A stretch of 64,000 nt of DNA from Edaphochlamys debaryana (taxonomy: Eukaryota; Chlorophyta; Chlorophyceae; Chlamydomonadales), in assembly GCA_016858145.1 (NCBI GenBank), contig JAEHOE010000082.1, positions 186,001 through 250,000 on the forward strand, read 5' to 3'. The translations under genes were made by a program, and so were the position numbers. Shown here one piece after another: positions 24,401-34,819 of this stretch; the first letter of the stretch is position 1; every line of letters starts with the position of its first letter. Below the pieces are notes generated by a model. The model searched no databases and had not been told where the DNA came from. It saw nothing but the letters and a program-made list of their open reading frames with translations.

Positions 24401-26964
24401 CGCCCCCCACCACCTCGAATGCGGCCGCCGCCTCGCCGTGGCTCCAGCCGCGCCCGCCCGCCAGCTTGGGCACCAGCGCGCCGCACAGCCCCGCCTTGGC
24501 CGCTTCGCGGAAGAAGCGGCGGGAGAACTCCTGGTGGTGGTGGGTGGGGACGTGCGTGGGACATGTGAGGGCCAAGACACGGACTGGTATCGAGCCTAGA
24601 GGGACGCGGTGGGCGTTTGGATAGGAGGCGACACGTGTACAGCGTGACGCATTGTGCATGGCAACATGGGCTTGAATGCTCCCCACCTTGGTCTTATCCC
24701 ACGTGGCTGCGTACGGCAGGACGTGCTTAGTCACCATCTCCCGTGTGGCGGCGCGGATCTCGATCTGGAGTGGGGTTCGCGAGAGGAACCAGGCCCATGT
24801 GGGCACCTTACACCACCCCATGGGTCATGAAGCGCCAAGCCAGGCACCACGGCACAACGAATCGCATGCCCCAGTTCCATCCGCGAACAACTTTCCATGT
24901 TGCAGCAGATTTTCCTGTCCTTTATGCACGCACCTGCTTGGGCGAGAGGCCGCTGGGGAGCCACGGGTCCTTACCTGCGGGCCGGCCAGGAGCATTCGAC
25001 AAGGCCGGGAAGGGGATGAGGAGCGTGCCGCGCGCCATGGTGCCCGTCTCCTCCTCCCAATCAAATTGGGCAAGCCCCACACGTCCCAGCCAGCCACTCA
25101 CCGTGGACCACCGGGTGTGGCTGCCAGTGCAGCCCCTGCGCGGCCTTGCCCTTGCCCCCGCCGCCGCCCTTGCCGCCGCCTCGCCCTGGACCCGACTGCG
25201 GCAGTCTGATGCCCACTGCGTCCGTCAGCTCCGCGGCCGCCTCCCGCATCTCCTCCAGCCTGGGGGTGGTGGGTGGGGAAGGGAATGATGGGCACGCCCT
25301 AGGACAAGCCTTCCGCAGCCAGTCCCACCCCGCTCACTTCTCCTGTGCTGCCTCCTTCATGCCGCCTAGGAAAGAGGCCAGGGCGCCGCCCACGCCGCCC
25401 TCCGTGCCCTCGCCCGCATCGCCGGCTTCCTCGGGCCCCGGCCGGCGCGACTTGCCCCGCTTGAAAAGGCCGGACATGCTGGGGGTGGGGGGGGGGAGGG
25501 GAGGGGGGTTGACCTTACTTGAAAGGTTCGACAGGGGCAAGCGCGGCTGTGCTCGAAGTGGCGGCGAAACAATGCCTCAGTGCACGCATCAAGGTGCGGC
25601 CGCAAGTGGGCGGCCTGGTGCAACCCCCTGGCACGTCGGGCCTAGCAGCAAAATGGCTGGTGTGGCCTGCAGGCCTGCTCGGGCCTTGCTTGGTGGGGCC
25701 TGCATGCGGATGGCCTGCCGGTCCTTCCACCCATAGCTAGACAGCCGCCTGCACTCACGCCGAGTCCATCTTGCCCCTGCCCTCGTCCATCTTGTCCTTG
25801 ATGGCCTGCTTGAGCGCCGCCTGGGGGTCGGGCTGAGCGCCGCCGCCGCCCTCGTCCGATGCATCCACCTTACCCCTGGAGGTAGGGGTGGAGCGAGGAG
25901 CAGGACCCATGATGCGGCACTTCCGGTTGTGGGTGAGGAAGAAACGAAGTGTCCACCGCCCGCGAGTGCGCCGCCACTTACCCCTTATCGTACACGCCCT
26001 TGAGCTGACTCATTAGGCCGCCCCCGCCGCCACCCGAGCCGCTGGCAACGGCCTTGAACTCCTCCGCCGCCGCCGCGGCCACGGTCTCCTGCTCCGGCCC
26101 GCCCCCGCCCTCACCCAGATCCTCTTCCCCGTCATTCGCCTCCCCGTCATCCCCTTCGTCTTCGTCCTCCTCCTCGTCCTCCCCTTGCTCCGGGGACCCC
26201 GCGCCCAGATCCTCAGCCCCGTCGCGCCCCACTCCTGCCGCTTCCGCAGACTGCTCATCAGCCTCTGCTCCGCAGCCCTGCTGCCCGGGGGAGGCAGCGC
26301 CGTCCCCAACACCGGCCATGGCCGCCACACGTGAAACTGTAGCATCCGCGTGAGGGCAAAGTAAGGGAAGCTTATGAAGCGTTAGTGCTAGATAGCAGGC
26401 CAGCCAGCGGGGGGCTGCTGGCAACTCAGGGCACCCCCTGAGTGAGGTCACCTACAAGGGGTAGACCGCACTGGACCTTAACGCGCCATCATGGCTTTGT
26501 GTAGCTGCCGCACCTGTTGCTGTGATAAATGCCTTGGCCCCCGACGCCCCTCCGCTGTGGGATCCCGACAGGCCGGGCCCCTGAGCGCCGCTGGCAAGGC
26601 GTGACACGCTTGTGGATGGCGGGTTGTCCTCGTCGGGTGGCCGTGTGGCGTACGTCTGGCTGAAGGCTCCACATTGAAGCTCGGGCACTGTGCGGGGACA
26701 GACAGAGACACGTGAAGCGATGCAGCTGGAGCTGGAGGGCTTGCGCGCGGGGCCCACGCATGGCCACTCGGGGCCATCCACACATGTCAACATGGCACGG
26801 GTTGTACTCTTCCGCGTCTTACATTTGGTGCCGAGCTTCTCTACAGCAGGGTGTATGCCCTCCTGTGCCTCGCGAAACGCCTGATGGAAGGAGCGTCCGC
26901 GGCTGAGGGCTCGGCGAGGAGTCAGTCCGCCCGCCGGTGGGGCAGGCGCCGAAGCAGACGCCAT
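21411..26964 (-). CDS. Acyl-CoA-dehydrogenase-fold protein A, long disordered N-terminus and acidic tail
   Basis: Seventeen exons, 803 residues: 26964-26823, 26687-26514, 26336-25982, 25875-25759, 25478-25338, 25259-25102, 24974-24934, 24764-24687, 24530-24340, 24101-24014, 23769-23716, 23456-23325, 23114-22964, 22686-22567, 22359-22262, 22090-21914, 21605-21411. Residues 1-370 are low-complexity (acidic run near 145-170, amphipathic KEAAQEKLEEMREAAAEL). About 378-740 follow the acyl-CoA dehydrogenase plan: LCGALVPKLAGGRGW, the TEPxxGSD-like SEPQARTD, YWILNGLK, RVGCRPLTH, and the C-terminal helices. The usual catalytic Glu positions read Gly735 (in QLLGGDGE) and His611 (in PPHRLL). The tail is basic (KRKSRQQRRAGRKK) then Asp/Glu-rich. 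The first two exons could be a separate transcript with the start at 26319. A CTAAC branch site before the 26337 acceptor and matching phase argue for joining them. Confidence 0.75.
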
Positions 26965-27288
26965 GAGCACGTATGCTGCGTTTTGCTAACTGTGCCTCAG
27001 CGCTGTGGGGTTGCACACAGGCCCTGGCCAGGGCTGACGCCGATGGATGGCAAAGTGTGCGTAAGTGTTCCAGCCCACTGATGGCTGTATTTCATCGTGC
27101 CTTCACATGAGGCAGGTGCAGTAGGATGCCAAGAAACGCAGAGTCTGCCCGCGCGCTAGGCGTACGTTCAGGACACGAATCGCTGCAACTCGCCACCCGC
27201 AGCTGCTCCCCCTGCAACTGCAGCGCATGCATAGGCCGAAGTGCCTTAGGCTTGCTTCAAAAGCAAAAGGGCCATAAAACCGTCAGCC
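26965..27288. promoter_or_regulatory. Shared promoter region of the head-to-head paralogues A and B
   Basis: 324 bases between ATGs facing opposite ways, so one short region must start both acyl-CoA-dehydrogenase-like genes. A run CCATAAAACC lies only about ten bases before the plus-strand ATG, too close to be its TATA box. No other element is recognised. Confidence 0.6.
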
Positions 27289-30200
27289 ATGTCGACCAAG
27301 AAGGGGCCCGCGATAGCAGGGCCCGGCAGCCAACCGGCTGCTCCAGCATTTGTGGGAATCTACTCGTCGTCGTCCAAGTCGACAACGATTGGCGGCCTCG
27401 CAGGTGATTCGCTGGTCCTTCCAGACGTATCACGCGGGTGCCCGCAGCAGCAGCACCGTCTGGGTTGGCTGCTAGGCGCAAAGACTGCTAACGATGCATA
27501 GGCGCTGTGGCCGTGATGCGCTGGCACGCCAGTGTAACCCCGCGTCGCGCTCGAGCGAAACCCCAAGTCAGCCCCTGCCCCGCCTTTCGACCCGCGGCAG
27601 CGCTCAACGCGGGCAAACACCACGGCGGCGGCAGCCCCTACGCGCTATCGCCGTCGCGCCAACGCGACGGCAGCCCCTTCACCCGCCGTGGCTCAGGTGT
27701 GTTCAGCTTGTCATACAGCCGATCCACGGCTGGGGCAAGGTTGGGTAGAACCCCCCTAAGCTGGTCAGCACGGGCACGTGCTACCACCCTGCATGCGTGA
27801 TCCGCTGCTGAGCCTATGCAGTGCTCCGAGCATTTGACAGACCTAGCACGCCCGCCTGCATGCGCTTAGTGAGTTCTACCGGAGCAAGCCTCGATCCATC
27901 CACGCCTGCTCCCACCCGTGAACTCGCGCATGGCAGGCACTGCTGCAGGGGGTACCACGGGCAGCGGTGGCGCCAGCCCCGCACGTGGCAGGCCCATGCG
28001 AATCCAGGACGTATCCTCTGACCGCCTCGACCGGCCGACCGCAAGTGGGGTAAGCCACCGTCAAACATCAACGGTCGCCGCCAGAGCCCTGGACGAGCTG
28101 CATGAGTAACCGTACTGCACCGCACTGACGAGATTTGCCCTGCTGTACGCAGGACGGCGGCTCAAGCCTCAGCGGCGCCCCCTACCCACGCGCGGGCGCC
28201 CTGTCCGGCGGCGCGCTGCCGGACGCGCACGTGCGGAGCGGATCGCCTCGGGACCGCCCCCCGGTGGCGGCCTGGACGGCCCCCGCCGACAGCGGCATAG
28301 AGAGGACGGCCTCCGAAACCAAGCAAGCCGCTCAAGGCGCGGCGCCCAAGGCGTCGCGGAATGGCCTGAAGAAGCTGCTTGGGGATTCAGCAGGCGCCAA
28401 GAAGGACGGGCAAGAGGAGGCGGAGGGGTAAGCTGGGCAAGGGTGCGACGCTGCGCCATCATTCCCTGGTTGCCTTCCCCCCTCGCGTCACAGCACCGGA
28501 GCTGCATTGCTTCCATGCATGCCACACAGCATCCACCATGAGTTCAGCTCATAGGCCCTCATCACGCTGCCCCACACCCCTCCTACGCACCGTACCGTGT
28601 CCCATGCAGCTATGACGAGGAGTACGCGGCCTTCGCGGCTGGCTCCTCCGGGGACGAGCAAGAGCCCGAGGGGGAGGCCGAGGCCGAGGGAGGGGCCGAC
28701 GCCTCGCGCTATGGTGGTCGGGCCTTCGTGAGCGGTCTCGCAGAGGCTTCGAGCAGCAAGGCCCGCGCACTGCTGGGCCGGTGAGGGGGGCATGACCTCT
28801 GGCGGGTCTCGATCTTGCTAGCGCATCTGCATCTGCTGCTTGCTACCTCGCTAGCTTGCCGGAAGCACTCCCCGCTCCCTCGAGCACATTACAAACGGAC
28901 GGGCCCTTGCGTGTGGGGCCCGCAGGGTCGGCGCGCTGGTGAGCGGGGAGGTGTCGGGCCTGGTGGCCCGCAGCCGCTCCATGAGCTCCCTGCCGCAGCG
29001 GAGCGCCTTTGCGGACGACGCTTCGAACGGCTCCCAGGGCGGCGGCGAGGGCGGCGGCGAGGGCGAGGGCGACCTGCCCCGCCTGGGCGTGCGCTTCCCC
29101 GCGCCCCCGCCCGCGGCGCTCAAGGGGGCGGTGCCGGCGGGGCTGCAGCGGCGCGGGTCGGTGACGCTGGTGGCGCGGCCGCAGGGGCCCAGCAGGTGGG
29201 CCTACCCGCCGGGCCTGGGCCTGGGCCCTCGTGGGGCTGCTGGAAAGCCATGCATGCGCTAGGGGGACAGTAACTACAGTAACGAGCTAGGCTGCAGCGC
29301 CTTTGATGTTCCAGGTCGTCAAGTTTGTGTTTACCTTACCCCCAACTCATTGTGCCGTTCTTCAACCCGTAGGTCCACCTCCTTCTCCGCCAGAGGCAGC
29401 GGCGGGTCCTTCACGGCGGGTGGGGGCCGCAGCGGGGCGTCCTTCACGGCCGCCCGGACCGGCCCCGCCACGCTCTACCAGGTGAGACCCGCTGCCAGCC
29501 CTACTTGGGGTGCCATCCGCCGGAAACGAGGGCCCATGCAAACGAGGGACCATGCGGCGCGCGTGATAGGAGTCTATATACGTATACCCCTGACCTCATC
29601 CGTCCGCTCACGCGCACGTGCCCCGTCCGCCCCACCCCGAGCCCCCCCGCCCCCCTCTCCGCTCACTCCCTCCCTCCCTCCGTCCCCACCCCAACCCCTC
29701 AGGTCAAGTGGCTGGACTTTGGAGTGTCCCCCGAGCAAGCCACTGCCAAGGCGGCGGCGGAGCGGATTGCGCACTCGGTCCTGGCTAAGCACGTGAGTCA
29801 TGCGTGTAGACCTCTGCATGGAGTGGTACTGCATCACCTGTGCCGGTACACATTAAACGCCAAATCAGCAAATGGGCAGTGGGCACGCAGGAAGGCCGTC
29901 CTTACTTGCCGCTTACATGCACCGCGGTGCCGCTCGCAGGCCGCCCGTGCCGACGAGGCCCGCGCCTTCCCTCGCGAGTCCCTGGCGGCGGCCGGCAAGG
30001 AGGGCTTCGGCGGCCTGGCGGTGCCGGCGGCCGCGGGCGGCCTGGGGCTGCGCTGCGACGACTGCGCTCTGGTGTTCGAGGCCCTGGGCATGGGCGACAC
30101 GGCACTGGCGGGGTGAGGCGAGGGGGCAGCGTGGGGGCTGGAGGTGGAGGGGGTTGAGGGGTGGATGGGCTTTGGGGGTGGGCGAAGGGCCAGTGGAGGC

Positions 30201-32484
30201 CCTGGGCATGGGCGACACGGCACTGGCGGGGTGATGAGGCAGGGGGGCAGGTAGGGGCGGGTTGAAGGTGGAGGGTGTTTGTTGTGGCGGGAACTTGGCC
30301 TGGGGTGAGCGCCCCGACGGGACGGATAAATGAATGGGTCAGTGGAAGCCCTGGGCATGGTCGACACGGGCCTGGCGGCGGGGTGAGGCGAGGGGGCAGG
30401 GTGGGGGTTGAGGCGGCCATGTCATCGCGTTACGCGGGTTAGGGAGGGTTGGCGGGTGGCAGTTGTGATGGGGTCGTGACCTGGGATGCTCTGGTGCAGC
30501 AACCCCGTCCCAGCTACCCTGCCCCGCTCTCCCCCTTTGCGTGCAGCTACCTGGTGCTCCACAACATGGTGGCTTGGATCGTGGCCAACTTCGCCGCCCC
30601 CTCCATGCAGCAACAGGTGCGTGCGTGCGCGTGCACACACGCCCGCAGCTGCCCCCGCGATCCCCGCGCCCAAATGAAGTGACTTGCCCTTCGTCACCCC
30701 CCCCCTGCCCCTCCCCCTCACGTCTCACCCCCACTCAGATCCTGCGCCACCTGGCCTCAACCAACCTGCTGGCAGCCTACGCCGCATCCGAGCCGTCCAG
30801 GTAAGCGTTGGTTAGGTCCAGCAGGATCCAGGATCTAGGTGTCCAGGTGTGCACCAGCTCATATCGGTCCGCGTGTAGTATCCCAGCCAGGGAAGATGAC
30901 AGGGGAGATGACAGCGCTTCACCAAGCGCGTGACCACAACCCTATTCTCAACCGCCCACACGGCCTGCCTCCATCACACTGCATGCATGCTGCATGCAGT
31001 GGCTCGGACTTCGCCGCCACCGCCACCACCGCCAAGGGCGCCCCCGGCGGCGGCTACGTGCTGAGCGGCGACAAGGCGCTGGTGGCGGGCGCGGGCGTTG
31101 CTGACGTGTACCTGGTGCTGGCGCGCACCGCGGAGGCCCCCACCAAGGGCCTGTCGCTCTTCCTGGTCAACCGGGTGGGTCGGGCGGGGCGGGCGAGCGG
31201 CTGGAAGAAGATGGGTAAGGGCTATGGATGGGGAGGACGAAAGGGCAGGAGCAGGAGCGGACGCACGCCCCCCAAAGTCCTCATGGCACTCCCCACGTGG
31301 CGTCCCAACGAACACGCACGCTTCCTCGCCTGCCTCCACCCCCTGTAACCCGCAGAGCGCGCAGGGCCTGACCGTGGGCCGCCCCGAGCGCTCCGGCGGC
31401 TGGCGCTCCATCCCCCTGGCGGGCCTGGCGCTGGAGGAGGTGGCGGTGCGGGCCGACGCGCTGGTGGGGCGCGAGGGCGCGGGGGCGGACATCCTGGAGG
31501 CGGCGCTGGACCACTGCCGCGTGTGGCTGGCGGCGGCGTCGGTGGGCGGCGCACAGGTGTGCTGGCTGGGGTTGGGGTTGGGCTGATGTGGGTCGGGGGT
31601 TGGCATGATAAGGGTCCAACAGTGTCTTGCGTGTCTTATCACGCTCTCGAACTGCCCTCCTGCTTTCCTCTCCTGCCCACCGCTATCTCCCCCCCCACAC
31701 ACACAGCTCGCGCTGGACTACTGCATCCACCACGACAAGGGCCGGCGGCAGGGCACCAAGGCCGTGACCGACCTGCAGGTGGGGCCACCGCACCGCACCG
31801 CACTCCGGAAGACGGTCTCCCTGACTGCATGCCTGGACGGCGCCCCGCCGAGTCACACGCCCTAAACGCAACCGCCGCAACTCCTCGCTCCCTCCCCTTT
31901 ATCACCCGTGGTCCAGTTCTTCATGGTTGACCTGCCAGCCCCGCGTCTTGTCTTGCCGAAACACACACGCTCCTCGTAAACCCCGTCCCCCTTCCTCCCC
32001 CCCGCCCCCAGGCGGTCCAGTTCCGCATGGTGGACCTGCACGCGGAGCTTCAGGCGGCGCGGCTGCTGGTGCGGTCGGCGGCGCAGCAGATGGACGCCAA
32101 GGTGAGGGACTGGAAGACAGGGGAACGGGCCCGTTCCCGGGGACGTTGCGGGAAGGGGGCATGCATCGGAGCGTTTGTGTATGGTGAGGTGCTCGAGGTG
32201 CTGCCACACTCCCACCTGCCCCCCTTCCGTCCCCCACCTGCCCCGCTACCCAGGCTCCCGGCCGCATGCTGGCCGCCTGCCAGGCCAAGCAGTTCGCCAC
32301 CGACACTGCCGCGGCCGTGGCGGCGGAGGCGTGCGGGCTCATGGGGGGCGCCGGCATGCTGGGGGACCACCCGCCCGAGCGCATCGCGCGGGACCTGCGG
32401 CTGCACACCGTGGTGGCCGGAGCCAACGAGCAGCTGCTGGGGCGCGTGTTTGCCGAGATGGAGGCCGCGGGCGGCAGGCGTTAG
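27289..32484 (+). CDS. Acyl-CoA-dehydrogenase-fold protein B
   Basis: Sixteen exons, 766 residues: 27289-27403, 27601-27696, 27949-28049, 28153-28427, 28610-28780, 28926-29195, 29373-29481, 29703-29792, 29940-30112, 30547-30616, 30739-30800, 31000-31174, 31356-31556, 31707-31778, 32012-32101, 32254-32484. Residues 1-375 are Gly/Ser/Ala-rich with Ser/Arg repeats (GSGGSFTAGGGRSGASFTAA). From about 385 on it is a full acyl-CoA dehydrogenase layout: GFGGLAVPAAAGGLGL, SEPSSGSDFAAT (substrate/FAD loop), YVLSGDKALVAGAGVADVYL, GLTVGRPERSGGWRS, ALVGREGAGADI, GGAGMLGDHPPERIARD. Such enzymes use FAD to desaturate acyl-CoA. The catalytic Glu of the YEGT motif aligns with Ala745 (VVAGANE), and the alternative helix position is Cys623 (LDHCRVW). 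Fold is confident, activity doubtful. Confidence 0.85.
30077..30400 (+). repeat. Three degenerate copies of an exon end inside an intron
   Basis: The last about 35 coding bases of exon 9 plus its GTGAGG donor (CCCTGGGCATGGGCGACACG onward) recur at about 30195-30235 and, more altered, at about 30344-30390. Each is followed by related G-rich intron sequence. This is a local tandem duplication of an exon-intron junction. Confidence 0.8.
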
Positions 32485-34819
32485 TGATTAACGTGCGTGA
32501 GCGGTAGTTTCGATCTGAGCTATGTAGTTATAACCAATGTGGGTGAGATCTCGGCGAACTTGAGTGGTTGGCTGCTGGTGAGTGCCAGCATCTGAAATGA
32601 CTCAATTTGGTTTCTGACGCCGGTGATGCCGTGCATGTTTGTTACTAAGATCCATCACGTGCTGGTGCTGTGTGGCGTCCTGATGACCGGGCGCATGCTT
32701 CCAGCTGGAGCAGGGGATGTCACCCCGGCTGCCCGGCAGCGCGCTGATGACGAGCGCTCAGGTACTTTCTTCTATCTGGATCTGAGTCGGGTGGGGGCCT
32801 CGGGAGTGTGACCCCGGCCCTCGTCAGCTCACGTCAAATGGGAAAGCGCTGCAGGGGGGTGTTTGGGGGACTCCGGCATGTGAGCGTGGAAGGCTGGCGG
32901 ACTGTTGATTGCCGTACGTATTACTTGTTCACCAGCCTCTTTCTATCTAGCTTGATGGGGGGAGGGGAAAGCGGCGCAGCATGAGTGGGGGGCCGCCTCC
33001 TGTGTTCGAGGTGCAGCCCCCTTGTGCGCGCTTGCCGACTGAGAGGGCGTGATGGACTCATGTTGTCTGGCACCACCCATGTGTCGTGGGCCTCACTCTA
33101 TGCGTGCGGTTTCCTCTTTCTTCGCTCGTGGCTGCATGTGTGCACACCAGGCTGGACTTGGGTTGCTTCGGATTATACACTACCCCGGGCTCTCCAATAG
33201 ATTCATGTACCGGTACTCATTACCCTTCTTGCTCATGCGAGCAGCCCTTCACTACCCTTCTTGCGTAATACAGTTTCTGTGGGTGTTGGGGTTGTCCTCT
33301 CAGCTGCCTTCGGCGGAGGTTGGATGAAATCACCTGCGGCCTGTCATCGCTCCAGCGGAGGCAGATGTACTGGGGCATGGGAGGCGTGATGTGGGTTTGT
33401 GGCTCACACGCGCCTGGCCCGCCCTGTGGCCAGCATTGGCAGGGGGTCACTTCTGCTACCACTACTTTACTTTGCTATACGGTACTTCGCTCTGCTGCTT
33501 GAGAAGGATTGGGAAACGGGGACGAGCGAGGTCACGCGAAACGGCGACAAGGGTGGCTGCCAGAAGGCAGGAAAAAGGGCTGAGCCCCGTGGTCCCCCCC
33601 AGGGGGCCCAATGTTCGAGTCTGGCTCCGTGCAGCCCTCAACCCCTCTCCACCACGCACCACCAGCCCGCACCACGGCACGGGGGCTCGCACCCGGCCAT
33701 TAATCCGTTGGAACCCCGCACTACACGAGGTGGTGCGCTCGTCAGGCGTCTACTCGCCTCGGCCTGGACATAGCCGGCCGCCAGGGGTGAGCCCCTGCTC
33801 CGCCCCCCGGAGAGCCAAGGGGAGATCTGCCAAGGAAGGTGGCGGAAGTGGCGGGTGGCGGGAGCGGCGGGAGTTGGGAATGCACACGAGGCCTGTGTGT
33901 GCAAGGCTGGGCATGACGGAGCCTGACGGAGCCGCTCCATGGAAGCTTAATCCACAGTCCAGGAGCTTTGGAACTGGAAGTCCCAGGTCCCCAAGTCAAG
34001 CGAGGTAGGGGGACGGGGGCAGAACTGAGTACGAAACCGCGTGCTGCCAGCTGGGGCGAACCGGCAGCGAACGGCGACGACAGAAACGGTCCAGGGGCCT
34101 GAGATTGACCGTTTCTCGCCCAACCAGACCCACTAAGGGCTCAAGATCATCGTGATGGTCTGCACAGGTGAAAGCGCGTGATGTTTTGTCCCAAATGCGC
34201 CTTGTCAGGAATCACCGTGTACAGCCTGATCACTGCCTCTGCCAGACTGCCTCAATCTTCCAAGGACACAATAATAAGCATCATATAGCAACTTCGGCGT
34301 TCGCGACTAGCTAGCGCGAACGCGCACGCCCCAGGGTGCCCGAAACCTTGCCGCTTCAGACGACCGGGACTTGCAGAGCGGCTCTTTACCACAGTTTGAT
34401 TGTCCCTTACTTGGAGCATCTGGTGCTTACAAATTGCCCTGCGCTTCAGCGCTAAATCTGGCGCATGCCACACAGCATCGCGCTCAATTGACCTCCGCTG
34501 GCCCAGGCTAGAGTTGACTCGTGAGTGAAGAAGTGAAAGGCAACGCCCTTGCGGACATCGGGTGAGGCGCGCACCTCCTAAAACACATGCGCATGCCCCC
34601 CGCATCCCGAGCGGCCGAGGCCCCCGAGGCCCCCGCCGTCGTTACCCAGCCGTCGTTCCGGGGGAACAGCAGCTGAGGAGGCATTTGCATGCCGGATGTC
34701 AAAACCTCGGCCGCACGGTTAAGGCCTGTGTGTGCGTAGACAGCAGGCAGCAGTGAGGGCCTTGATGGCTGGGTTTTGCCCTGTGCACGACCCGTGCAGC
34801 GGTCGGTATCAACCCGGGC
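32485..34819. other. 2.3-kb gene-free stretch between paralogues B and C
   Basis: It holds the 3' UTR of gene 7 and the promoter of gene 8. Lower G+C than the genes. There is a short direct repeat (TACCCTTCTTGC at about 33221 and 33254) and a TACCGGTA octamer. Open frames at 33391-34008 (+) and 34252-34605 (-) lack supporting splice signals or recognisable sequence. I see no TGTAA after the stop at 32484. Confidence 0.5.

Noticed and set aside
26452..26970. Possible separate small gene upstream of acyl-CoA-dehydrogenase-like protein A
   Set aside because: Good donor and acceptor sites, a CTAAC branch sequence and matching phase join it to the next exon. I kept it as the first two exons, with the downstream start as an alternative.
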